From Rhodospirillaceae bacterium TMED167 (lineage in GTDB: Bacteria; Pseudomonadota; Alphaproteobacteria; Rhodospirillales_A; UBA2165), in NCBI GenBank assembly GCA_002170915.1, contig NHHQ01000089.1, forward strand, positions 2,077 to 12,490: a DNA stretch of 10,414 nucleotides, written 5' to 3'. The notes beneath the pieces are model-generated. The model saw only the letters and a program-made list of their open reading frames with translations. It made no database searches and was not told the origin of the DNA. Positions 1-5,283 of this stretch are shown here, one piece after another; position 1 is the stretch's first letter, and each line of letters begins with the position of its first letter. A program made the translations under genes and the position numbers.

Positions 1-237
1 CCGGGTTTCCGCGGCAAGGAAAGTTACACTCATATCTCTGGAAATGGACGAGTTTGCACTGTTTCGTTTTGGGATAATGAAAATTCGCTCGCTCATTGGA
101 CGCGGGATTTGAAGCACCAGACGGCTATGAAACAGGGACGGGAAGAAATTTTTTCTAATTATGAAATTCGAATCTGTTCAGAATTGCGCCATTACTCGCA
201 TGAGCGTGGAGAAGACAAAGTTAGCACTGCTGGTTGA
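1..237 (+). CDS. ABM-fold (antibiotic biosynthesis monooxygenase-like) protein, C-terminal part
   Basis: The reading frame is open from the first base to a TGA at 235-237 and gives 78 residues with no start codon of its own, so the gene begins upstream of the window. The residues include FWDNENSLAHWTRDLKH, then a Gly-Arg-Glu-Glu and an SNYEIRI segment. This matches the C-terminal half of small ABM-domain proteins, in which an aromatic-Asp strand is followed by a helix with Trp and His and a final Tyr-x-(I/V)-x-(I/V) strand. The family ranges from heme-degrading monooxygenases to proteins of unknown role that form ferredoxin-like dimers; the substrate cannot be inferred here. It converges on the glutathione S-transferase gene with 56 bases between stops. 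The family call is fairly good and the function is open. Confidence 0.72.
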   Translation, partial: PGFRGKESYTHISGNGRVCTVSFWDNENSLAHWTRDLKHQTAMKQGREEIFSNYEIRICSELRHYSHERGEDKVSTAG

Positions 238-239
238 TG

Positions 240-263
240 CCGACCGTACCAAATAATGGTCGG
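240..263. other. Inverted repeat between two convergent genes
   Basis: CCGACC (240-245) is the reverse complement of GGTCGG (258-263), with a 12-base loop. It sits in the 56-base gap between the convergent ABM and glutathione S-transferase genes, where a shared terminator would be expected. On the plus strand the repeat is followed by AAAAATTT rather than a run of T, and on the minus strand no T run follows it either. It is therefore a weak, non-canonical terminator candidate at best. Confidence 0.3.
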
Positions 264-293
264 AAAAATTTGTATCAAAAAGATTTGCGGTGT

Positions 294-1133
294 CTAAGCT
301 GGGTAGTCAGCATCGTTAAATGGATGTTCGAGAACAGATTTACGGGGTCCCCACATTCGGTAGGCAAAAGGGTGCACGCCCTTGACAAAGGAAGGCCGAA
401 GCTGGACCCGGCCATACCACTCAGTAACCCTCGGTAAGTTGTCCCAAAGTGTTTCAAGGTCGAGCCATTCAATCCGGTCAAAAATCGGGGCCAAGCAAAT
501 GTCAGCCAGGGTAAAGTTTTCTCCACAAACCCACGGGCCACCGCTCTCCTCAATTTCCCTATCTAGTCGTTTTATATGTTTACGTAGGCTCTTCTGGGCC
601 GCCATTACGGACGTATCGTTAGGTGGTGAGGTAACGCGGCGGAGATAATCTTGCGCTCGCGCTTGATCTGGAATCCTTTTGGACCAAGCGGTCAGTTGAT
701 CCATCCCAAAAGCCTCAACGCGAAGTTTCATCATCAGATTAAAACTCAAAACGACGACGTATTGAAACAGGTGATCCTGTTCATCTGCCATCCATTGCCG
801 CATTCTGGCGATTCGCATGGGATCTGACGGCTTAAGTCTCACCGGGTCGGGAAATACTTCATCCAAATACTCAAGAATGACATTTGAATGAATGATGGGC
901 TGGCCATTGTGAACGAGGGTTGGTGCGGTGCCATGGGGGTTTATTTCTAAATAGTCCGGCTGGTGATGATCAAATTGCCAGGACCGAATAAATCGCTCGC
1001 CCCATGGCAATTTTTTTTCTGCGAGTGCCATCCTAACTTTCATGCAGCATGGAGAATCTCCAAACTGGTATAGCTTAATAGAGGTGGTCGTGAGGTCTTT
1101 GTTCGGCATCACAAACAGTCCCGTTTGTACCAT
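294..1133 (-). CDS. Glutathione S-transferase family protein, LigF/beta-etherase-like
   Basis: The predicted protein has 279 residues. The thioredoxin-like N-terminal domain spans about residues 18-95: KLYQFGDSPCC near 20-30, cis-Pro in GTAPTLV (Pro71), and the glutathione-contacting HSNVILEYL (Ser83). The all-helical C-terminal domain carries the N-capping motif FTLADICL (Thr208, Asp211). Length and layout, including a long insert with Pro-Asp-Gln and a PPND stretch in the C-terminal domain, recall the LigF-type glutathione-dependent beta-etherases and related dehalogenase-like GSTs. I infer a role in glutathione conjugation or ether/halide cleavage of an aromatic or electrophilic compound; the substrate is unknown. 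The ATG at 1131-1133 is the longest start. An inner ATG at 1107-1109 (MPNKDL) lies 9 residues before the first conserved strand and is equally plausible, because a TATACT box at 1143-1148 would put transcription start almost on the outer ATG. It lies 103 bases downstream of phaA on the same strand but has no evident link to PHA metabolism. Confidence 0.85.
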   Translation of the reverse strand: MVQTGLFVMPNKDLTTTSIKLYQFGDSPCCMKVRMALAEKKLPWGERFIRSWQFDHHQPDYLEINPHGTAPTLVHNGQPIIHSNVILEYLDEVFPDPVRLKPSDPMRIARMRQWMADEQDHLFQYVVVLSFNLMMKLRVEAFGMDQLTAWSKRIPDQARAQDYLRRVTSPPNDTSVMAAQKSLRKHIKRLDREIEESGGPWVCGENFTLADICLAPIFDRIEWLDLETLWDNLPRVTEWYGRVQLRPSFVKGVHPFAYRMWGPRKSVLEHPFNDADYPA

Positions 1134-1142
1134 GTTCAGGAG

Positions 1143-1148
1143 AGTATA
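1143..1148 (-). promoter_or_regulatory. Possible -10 box of the glutathione S-transferase gene
   Basis: TATACT on the minus strand matches the sigma-70 -10 consensus at five of six positions and lies 9 bases before the outer ATG. No convincing -35 box is seen 16-18 bases further upstream (the hexamer there is GTGCTC). If the box is used, the mRNA would start near base 1135 and be leaderless for the outer ATG, which favours the inner ATG at 1109. Confidence 0.3.
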
Positions 1149-1165
1149 CCCCTATGACTTGATCT

Positions 1166-1206
1166 GAGCACCTAGTTATGTCGAGTTTAATGCAGAGCTC
1201 CCTAGT
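1166..1206. repeat. Imperfect direct repeat upstream of the glutathione S-transferase gene
   Basis: GAGCACCTAGT (1166-1176) is repeated as GAGCTCCCTAGT (1195-1206), differing by one added base and one substitution, with repeat starts 29 bases apart. Both copies lie in the 103-base gap between phaA and the glutathione S-transferase gene, just upstream of the candidate -10 box. A pair of operator sites for an unlinked regulator is possible; chance is also possible at this length. Confidence 0.35.
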
Positions 1207-1236
1207 ATGTTCACCTACTACGGCGGTCAGTCAGGC

Positions 1237-2418
1237 TTAACTCTCTACGCACATGGCGATCCCCATGCCACCGCCGATGCAGAGAGTGGCGAGCCCCTTA
1301 TTGGCGCCGCGGCGTTTTAGTTCATACAAAAGTGTAACCAGCACCCGCGCACCCGACGCGCCTATGGGGTGGCCGAGCGCAATGGCCCCGCCATTCACGT
1401 TAATCTTTTCGTCGTCCCAGCCCATTTCTTTGGCGACCGCGCATGCCTGTGCGGCAAACGCTTCATTGGCCTCAATCAGATCCACGTCCTCAGAGGACCA
1501 GCCGGCCTTTTCCAGGGCCGCTTTGCTGGCTGGGATGGGCCCCGCCCCCATTATGGCGGGATCAATCCCCTCGGTGGCCCAGCTTTTGATCTTTGCCAAG
1601 GGCTCAATGCCTCGTTTAGCTGCCTCCATTGCACTCATCAACACAACGGCAGCCGCGCCATCGTTGATGCCAGATGCATTACCCGCCGTAACCGAACCTT
1701 CTTTATCGAACGCCGGGCGGAGTTTCTGGAGCGCCTCCAGCGTAGTGCCGTGACGCGGGTGTTCGTCTTCTTTGATGACGATGTCGCCCTTGCGGTTCGG
1801 AACCGTCACGGGCACGATTTCTTCCTGAAACACTCCAGCCTTCTGAGCGGCTTCAGCACGTTCCTGCGATTGCAGTGCAAATGCGTCTTGCTGGTCGCGG
1901 GAGATTTGCCATTGCGTCGCGACATTTTCCGCCGTGATCCCCATGTGATAGCCGTTGAAGACATCCCAAAGCCCGTCATTGATCATGCTGTCGAGTAGTT
2001 GGGCGTTGCCCATTTTGGTGCCCGCTCGGAGATGAGACACATGTGGCGATTGGGTCATGTTTTCCTGGCCGCCCGCGACGATGACGGAGGCATCTCCCGC
2101 GTTAATGGCCTGAGCGCCGAGGGCCACGGCCCGCAGGCCCGAGCCGCAAACTTGGTTAATCGCGAGAGCTGTCCGCTCCGGCGGCACACCGGCGGCCATG
2201 GCGGCCTGGCGGGCAGGGTTCATACCGGCGCCGGCGGTGAGTACTTGGCCTAGTATTACTTCGGAGACATCGCTGGCACCAACGCTGGCGCGGCTGAGCG
2301 CCGCGGTGATGGCGGCGGCGCCAAGCGCGTGAGCAGGCAGGGTCGCAAAGCTGCCGCTAAAGGCGCCGATGGGAGTACGGGCGCCGGAGGCGATAACAAT
2401 TTCTGTTTGGTCACTCAT
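1237..2418 (-). CDS. phaA: Acetyl-CoA C-acetyltransferase (beta-ketothiolase) PhaA
   Basis: A complete 393-residue biosynthetic-type thiolase, the usual length for the family. It condenses two acetyl-CoA to acetoacetyl-CoA in the cytoplasm, the first step of poly(3-hydroxybutyrate) synthesis; the same enzyme can also work in the degradative direction. The nucleophilic cysteine is Cys91 in NQVCGSGL. The second catalytic set is His350 in GHPIGASG and Cys380 in CIGGGMG, and Asn318 in NEAF completes the oxyanion-hole region. HMG at 158-160 is typical of the short-chain acetoacetyl-CoA class. The ATG start is preceded by AGGA seven bases away. It is the third gene of the minus-strand phaR-phaJ-phaA series, 48 bases after phaJ, so co-transcription is likely. 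That places it outside the phaB-phaC group, unlike the classical phaCAB operon. Confidence 0.96.
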   Translation of the reverse strand: MSDQTEIVIASGARTPIGAFSGSFATLPAHALGAAAITAALSRASVGASDVSEVILGQVLTAGAGMNPARQAAMAAGVPPERTALAINQVCGSGLRAVALGAQAINAGDASVIVAGGQENMTQSPHVSHLRAGTKMGNAQLLDSMINDGLWDVFNGYHMGITAENVATQWQISRDQQDAFALQSQERAEAAQKAGVFQEEIVPVTVPNRKGDIVIKEDEHPRHGTTLEALQKLRPAFDKEGSVTAGNASGINDGAAAVVLMSAMEAAKRGIEPLAKIKSWATEGIDPAIMGAGPIPASKAALEKAGWSSEDVDLIEANEAFAAQACAVAKEMGWDDEKINVNGGAIALGHPIGASGARVLVTLLYELKRRGANKGLATLCIGGGMGIAMCVES

Positions 2419-2466
2419 GGTTTGATCCTTTTATCCGTGTCCCGAGGGGCGTGCTGATGCGATGGC

Positions 2467-2889
2467 TCAATCAGGCGATTTAATGGTGGCCGTCCCCTTA
2501 AGCACGACCGTGTCGCCCACTTTGCAAATGGTAGATAGCTCAACGATATTTTTGTCCGCCACGGTGTCGGTGACTTTGACAGTCGTGTGAACCGTGTCGC
2601 CGATTTTGACTGGCGCACGGAATTGCAGGGATTGGCTGAGGTAGATCCAGCCCGGTCCCGGAAAAATATAGCCGATCACAGCAGAGATATGACTGGCTGT
2701 GAGTATGCCGTGGGCGATGCGGGCGCCAAACATGCTGTCCTTGGCAAAATCATCATCCAGGTGAATAGGGTTATAATCGCCAGAGACATCAGCAAATTTG
2801 CGGACGTCCTCGTCTGTCACTTGTTTTTCATATTCCGCAGTTTGGCCGAGGGAAATGTCTTTGAAGTAATATTTTATATGTGCGTCCAA
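2467..2889 (-). CDS. phaJ: (R)-specific enoyl-CoA hydratase PhaJ (MaoC-like)
   Basis: A 140-residue single hotdog-fold hydratase of the MaoC type. PhaJ converts trans-2-enoyl-CoA from beta-oxidation to (R)-3-hydroxyacyl-CoA, the stereoisomer PHA synthase accepts, so it links fatty-acid breakdown to polymer formation. The hydratase motif is clear: FADVSGDYNPIHLDDDFA, with the probable catalytic Asp38 and His43, then GARIAHGILTAS (His60, Gly61). YLSQSLQFRAPVKIGD at 83-98 matches the second conserved block of Aeromonas-type PhaJ. The start is TTG at 2887-2889, with AGGAG six bases upstream; no ATG precedes the conserved domain in frame. It lies 39 bases after phaR and 48 before phaA, so one transcript is likely. 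Chain-length preference cannot be told by eye; similarity to short-chain PhaJ suggests C4-C6. Confidence 0.92.
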   Translation of the reverse strand: MDAHIKYYFKDISLGQTAEYEKQVTDEDVRKFADVSGDYNPIHLDDDFAKDSMFGARIAHGILTASHISAVIGYIFPGPGWIYLSQSLQFRAPVKIGDTVHTTVKVTDTVADKNIVELSTICKVGDTVVLKGTATIKSPD

Positions 2890-2895
2890 GGGGGA

Positions 2896-2900
2896 CTCCT
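2896..2900 (-). promoter_or_regulatory. Shine-Dalgarno site deciding the TTG start of phaJ
   Basis: AGGAG on the minus strand, separated by six bases (TCCCCC) from TTG at 2887-2889. This spacing supports TTG as the true start. Confidence 0.75.
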
Positions 2901-2928
2901 AAAAAAACTGCTGTGGTGAAAGGGAGGG

Positions 2929-3549
2929 CTATTCCCTGCTGAGAGCGTTAAGCTGCCTTTGCATCTCCGCCATTTGCTGACGCAGGGTTTCGATTTCCGT
3001 CTTTGGCTCGTTTTGTAGACCAGCTTGTGGGGAAGGCGCCTGGCTTGGATCCGTGCTATTTCCACCCGATGTTAGAGGATTGAACATACTGAGGGAGTTT
3101 TGGAACAGCTCCAGGTTACGGCGGCTCATCTCCGCCCATTGGTCAATGCCCTGGTTGCCACTTAGCATGTCAGACATTTGCTGCATCACTTTTTGCTGGT
3201 TCTGGCTAAAGGCCTCGATGCTGTGTTCCAGATAACTAGAAAATTGTGGGCCGATGCCGTCAGAATAAAGTTTCAACAGCTGGCGAAGCGTCTTGAGTGG
3301 CAGCATGTTGTGACCTTTGACCTCCTCCTCCGCGATTATTTGGGTTAGAACGGAACTCGTGAGGTCCTTCCCGGTCTTGGCATCTTGTACGATAAAAAGC
3401 TCTTCCTGCTGAACCATTTGATGGAGGGTTTCCAATGTCACGAACTCGCCCGTCGCCGTGTTGTACAGACGCCGGTTGGCATATTTTTTTATGATAATAG
3501 GTTTTTCAGCGCCGGGCGCTTCGGCTGCCGTTCTGGTTTTCTTGGCCAA
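2929..3549 (-). CDS. phaR: PHA synthesis repressor PhaR
   Basis: A 206-residue regulator of the PhaR/PhbF family. PhaR binds DNA near phasin and pha promoters and also binds nascent PHA granules, so repression is lifted when polymer accumulates. The N-terminal PHA-accumulation regulator domain is unmistakable: KKYANRRLYNTATGEFVTLE at 21-40, then QDAKTGKDLTSSVLTQIIAEEE near 55-76. The second domain (NMLPLKTLRQLLKLYSDGI onward, about 81-125) is the polymer- and DNA-binding accessory region. A Ser/Pro-rich linker at 160-180 leads to a short coiled-coil-like C-terminus with hydrophobic heptads (186-203). The start is TTG at 3547-3549, with GGAGG nine bases before it; an in-frame TGA lies eight codons upstream and the first in-frame ATG is Met45, inside the domain. 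It heads the phaR-phaJ-phaA series and is divergent from phaP. Autoregulation is likely from the sites at 3612-3643. Confidence 0.95.
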   Translation of the reverse strand: MAKKTRTAAEAPGAEKPIIIKKYANRRLYNTATGEFVTLETLHQMVQQEELFIVQDAKTGKDLTSSVLTQIIAEEEVKGHNMLPLKTLRQLLKLYSDGIGPQFSSYLEHSIEAFSQNQQKVMQQMSDMLSGNQGIDQWAEMSRRNLELFQNSLSMFNPLTSGGNSTDPSQAPSPQAGLQNEPKTEIETLRQQMAEMQRQLNALSRE

Positions 3550-3558
3550 CTGTTTTTC

Positions 3559-3563
3559 CCTCC
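3559..3563 (-). promoter_or_regulatory. Shine-Dalgarno site deciding the TTG start of phaR
   Basis: GGAGG on the minus strand lies nine bases before TTG at 3547-3549. The frame upstream of the TTG contains only a TGA and no ATG or GTG, so TTG is the only start that keeps the whole conserved N-terminal domain. Confidence 0.72.
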
Positions 3564-3611
3564 AGCCGCGTCATGCCCCCAAGCTTCTAATTTTGGCATA
3601 CGCCGCTATGT

Positions 3612-3643
3612 TTTTGTAGCGCAAAATATTTTGCACTGCAAAA
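3612..3643. promoter_or_regulatory. Two tandem probable PhaR-binding sites
   Basis: Site A at 3612-3626 reads TTTTGTAGCGCAAAA and site B at 3629-3643 reads TTTTGCACTGCAAAA. Site B is the core of a perfect 19-bp palindrome (3627-3645); site A has one mismatch between its half-sites. Their centres are 17 bp apart. The facing inner half-sites also form a perfect palindrome, GCAAAATATTTTGC, at 3621-3634. The TGC-N3-GCA core agrees with the CTGC-N3-GCAG PhaR box I recall from Rhodobacter sphaeroides. The sites cover the candidate phaR promoter and end six bases before the candidate -35 box of phaP, so a bound PhaR could repress both. A single GCAAAAT half-site recurs at 3717-3723. Assignment to PhaR is inferred from position and core. 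Confidence 0.72.
3613..3641 (-). promoter_or_regulatory. Candidate phaR promoter, overlapped by the PhaR sites
   Basis: On the minus strand TTGCAG (3636-3641) is followed after 17 bases by TACAAA (3613-3618), a weak sigma-70-like pair (three and four matches of six). It coincides almost exactly with the two tandem palindromes, which would suit autorepression. The leader to the TTG start would be about 55-60 bases. The match is weak, and another start site in this AT-rich region is possible. Confidence 0.35.
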
Positions 3644-3649
3644 TAATAA

Positions 3650-3677
3650 TTGACACCCTATCGCGGCAACTTATATG
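3650..3677 (+). promoter_or_regulatory. Candidate phaP promoter
   Basis: A consensus -35 box TTGACA (3650-3655) is followed after 16 bases by TATATG (3672-3677), which matches four of six -10 positions. Transcription would begin near 3684, leaving a leader of about 83 bases before the phasin ATG. Palindrome site B ends six bases before the -35 box, so a bound repressor would be close enough to block polymerase. Confidence 0.62.
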
Positions 3678-3766
3678 TTGTGAGGCATAGAGCAATGATT
3701 TTGAAAATTACGCAACGCAAAATAACAATTTCCTGTTAAACGCCTGTTGATATAAGGAATACAAAA

Positions 3767-4300
3767 ATGACCGCCAAGACTAAAGCCAACGCTGCTGATC
3801 CTGTTAAAAACGCCGCTGAAACGCTCGAAACAGTAACGGCCGTGGGCAAAGAAACTGTTGAAGCTGTAATCGCCATGAGCACCGAAGTGGCTCAGGAAGG
3901 ATACAGCAACGCATCCGCCTATGGGAAAGAGCAGCTGGTAGCTGCGAAAGACGGGTATGAAAAGGCCGCTTCAGCCGGCAAGGAAAATTTTGATGCCTGC
4001 ACGGCAGCCTCCACAGCCGCTTTCGCCGGGTTTGAAGCCTTCTGCGGCCAAATGCTGAGCTATACCAAACGCGCAACTGCCGAGAACACCAATATCGTGC
4101 AAAGGTTCTATGCCGCCAAAACTCCTCAGGAGGTTGTTGAACTGCAATTTGAGGCCGTCAACAATTCGGTAAACCGGGTGGTCGCTCAATCCACCGAATT
4201 GAATAAAATTACGGCTGATGCAGTAACCAAGACAGTCGAGCCGCTAAAGACCCAGTTCGACTCCTCAGTTGAGGCATTTTCCAAACCCTTCGCGGTTTAA
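3767..4300 (+). CDS. phaP: Phasin (PHA granule-coating protein, Phasin_2 family)
   Basis: The 177-residue protein has no signal peptide or membrane segment and is almost wholly predicted amphipathic helix, rich in Ala, Glu, Lys and Thr. The region from about 84 to 172 (FAGFEAFCGQMLSYTKRATA, then RFYAAKTPQEVVELQFEAVNNS) is the Phasin_2 signature of alphaproteobacterial phasins. The N-terminal 80 residues are a lower-complexity helical stretch with repeated Ala-Tyr-Gly-Lys-Glu-like segments (SAYGKEQ, SAGKENF). Phasins coat PHA granules, set their number and size, and keep other proteins off the polymer. ATG at 3767 is preceded by AAGGA eight bases away. The gene has its own promoter candidate and a terminator 43 bases after its stop, so it is probably a separate, abundant transcript. 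It is the classical PhaR target. Confidence 0.93.
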   Translation: MTAKTKANAADPVKNAAETLETVTAVGKETVEAVIAMSTEVAQEGYSNASAYGKEQLVAAKDGYEKAASAGKENFDACTAASTAAFAGFEAFCGQMLSYTKRATAENTNIVQRFYAAKTPQEVVELQFEAVNNSVNRVVAQSTELNKITADAVTKTVEPLKTQFDSSVEAFSKPFAV

Positions 4301-4342
4301 TTCCCGCAGCGGTCGTTGGAGAGATCGAACGGATGAATTTAA

Positions 4343-4381
4343 ACGGAAGCGCCATTGGTTGCAGCGCTCCCGTCTTATTTT
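4343..4381 (+). terminator. Rho-independent terminator of phaP
   Basis: ACGGAAGCGC (4343-4352) pairs with GCGCTCCCGT (4364-4373) at nine of ten positions around an 11-base loop and is followed by CTTATTTT. It lies 43 bases after the phasin stop codon and should separate abundant phaP mRNA from phaB-phaC. Confidence 0.8.
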
Positions 4382-4456
4382 ACCCTCTGTAGTACCCGTA
4401 TCCTGATCTATATCTGGCGTGGGAAGAATATGTGTGAGCGGGTACCAAAACGTGAG

Positions 4457-4487
4457 ACGACGACGGTACGGTCCTGCCGGTCGTCGT
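4457..4487 (+). other. Hairpin in the phaB leader
   Basis: ACGACGAC (4457-4464) is perfectly complementary to GTCGTCGT (4480-4487), and two further inner pairs (GG/CC) are possible past a bulged G. No T run follows, so it is not a terminator. It ends ten bases before the AGGAG of phaB (4498-4502). A role in mRNA stability or ribosome access is possible; no riboswitch class is recognised. Confidence 0.5.
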
Positions 4488-4511
4488 GACGTTGGATAGG
4501 AGAAATGACGG

Positions 4512-5234
4512 ATGAGCAGGGTAGCAGTTGTAACGGGCGGCACCCGCGGCATTGGCGCTGCAACAGCAATAGCACTCAAAGATAGCGGAAATCACGTTGC
4601 TGCCGTATACGGGTATAACGACGGACGCGCACGAGCCTTTACGACGGAAACCGGTATAGCGAGTTACAAATGGGATGTTTCCGACTTCGATGCCTGCTTG
4701 AGCGGTATCGCGTCCGTTGAAGCTGACCTGGGACCGGTGGATATCCTGATCAACAATGCCGGCATCACCCGGGACGGCACAGTTCACAAAATGGACTCCG
4801 AGAGCTGGCAAGCCGTGATCGACACCAACCTGGGCTCCTGCTTTAATATGAGCCGGGCAGTCATTGAAGGCATGCGGGAGCGTAAATTCGGTCGGATCGT
4901 CAATGTAGGGTCTATCAATGGACAGGCGGGCCAGTACGGCCAGGTAAACTATGCCGCCGCAAAGTCCGGTATTCATGGCTTCACCAAAGCCCTCGCCCAA
5001 GAGGGCGCGGCTCAAGGTATAACCGTGAACGCCATCGCCCCCGGCTATATTGATACCGACATGGTTGCCGCTGTCCCGGACCGGGTGCTTGACAAGATCA
5101 TCGAGCGCATACCAGTCGGACGCTTGGGTAAAGCTGAGGAAATCGCCCGGGCAATCCGCTTTTTAACCGAAGATGAAGCCGGGTTTATTACCGGTTCTAC
5201 CTTGTCGATTAACGGCGGCCAACATATGTATTGA
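4512..5234 (+). CDS. phaB: Acetoacetyl-CoA reductase PhaB (short-chain dehydrogenase)
   Basis: A 240-residue classical SDR that reduces acetoacetyl-CoA to (R)-3-hydroxybutyryl-CoA with NADPH, the second step of PHB synthesis. The Rossmann nucleotide motif is TGGTRGIG (residues 8-15), the NNAG motif is at 81-84, and the catalytic residues are Asn106, Ser134, Tyr147 and Lys151 (YAAAK). QAGQYGQVNYAAAK and IAPGYIDTDMV follow the PhaB pattern rather than FabG's. AGGAG at 4498-4502 is nine bases before the ATG. An earlier ATG at 4505 is out of frame. It is followed 49 bases later by phaC and probably co-transcribed with it. No PhaR-like palindrome was seen in the 211 bases between phaP and phaB, and no good promoter could be singled out there. 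Confidence 0.95.
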   Translation: MSRVAVVTGGTRGIGAATAIALKDSGNHVAAVYGYNDGRARAFTTETGIASYKWDVSDFDACLSGIASVEADLGPVDILINNAGITRDGTVHKMDSESWQAVIDTNLGSCFNMSRAVIEGMRERKFGRIVNVGSINGQAGQYGQVNYAAAKSGIHGFTKALAQEGAAQGITVNAIAPGYIDTDMVAAVPDRVLDKIIERIPVGRLGKAEEIARAIRFLTEDEAGFITGSTLSINGGQHMY

Positions 5235-5251
5235 TTGCCCTCTACCACGCA

Positions 5252-5265
5252 TGAGGCGGGCCTCA
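5252..5265 (+). other. Small hairpin just before the phaC Shine-Dalgarno site
   Basis: TGAGG and CCTCA form a 5-bp stem around a CGGG loop, ending two bases before AGGAG (5268-5272). No T run follows. It could tune phaC translation or be chance. Confidence 0.35.
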
Positions 5266-5283
5266 AAAGGAGTGAACATAACC

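Noticed and set aside
240..263. Intrinsic terminator between the ABM and GST genes
   Set aside because: The 6-bp inverted repeat is real, but neither strand has a T run directly after it.
1369..1998. 209-codon plus-strand frame over phaA
   Set aside because: Antisense to an intact thiolase with all catalytic residues; no recognisable motif.
4380..5015. 211-codon minus-strand frame over phaB
   Set aside because: Antisense to a clear SDR gene, no domain recognised, and it would read through the phaB leader hairpin.
5173..5283. Longer N-terminus for PhaC
   Set aside because: It would overlap the last 62 bases of phaB and has no Shine-Dalgarno site; ATG at 5284 with AGGAG upstream fits the family length. 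GTG at 5272 overlaps that AGGAG.
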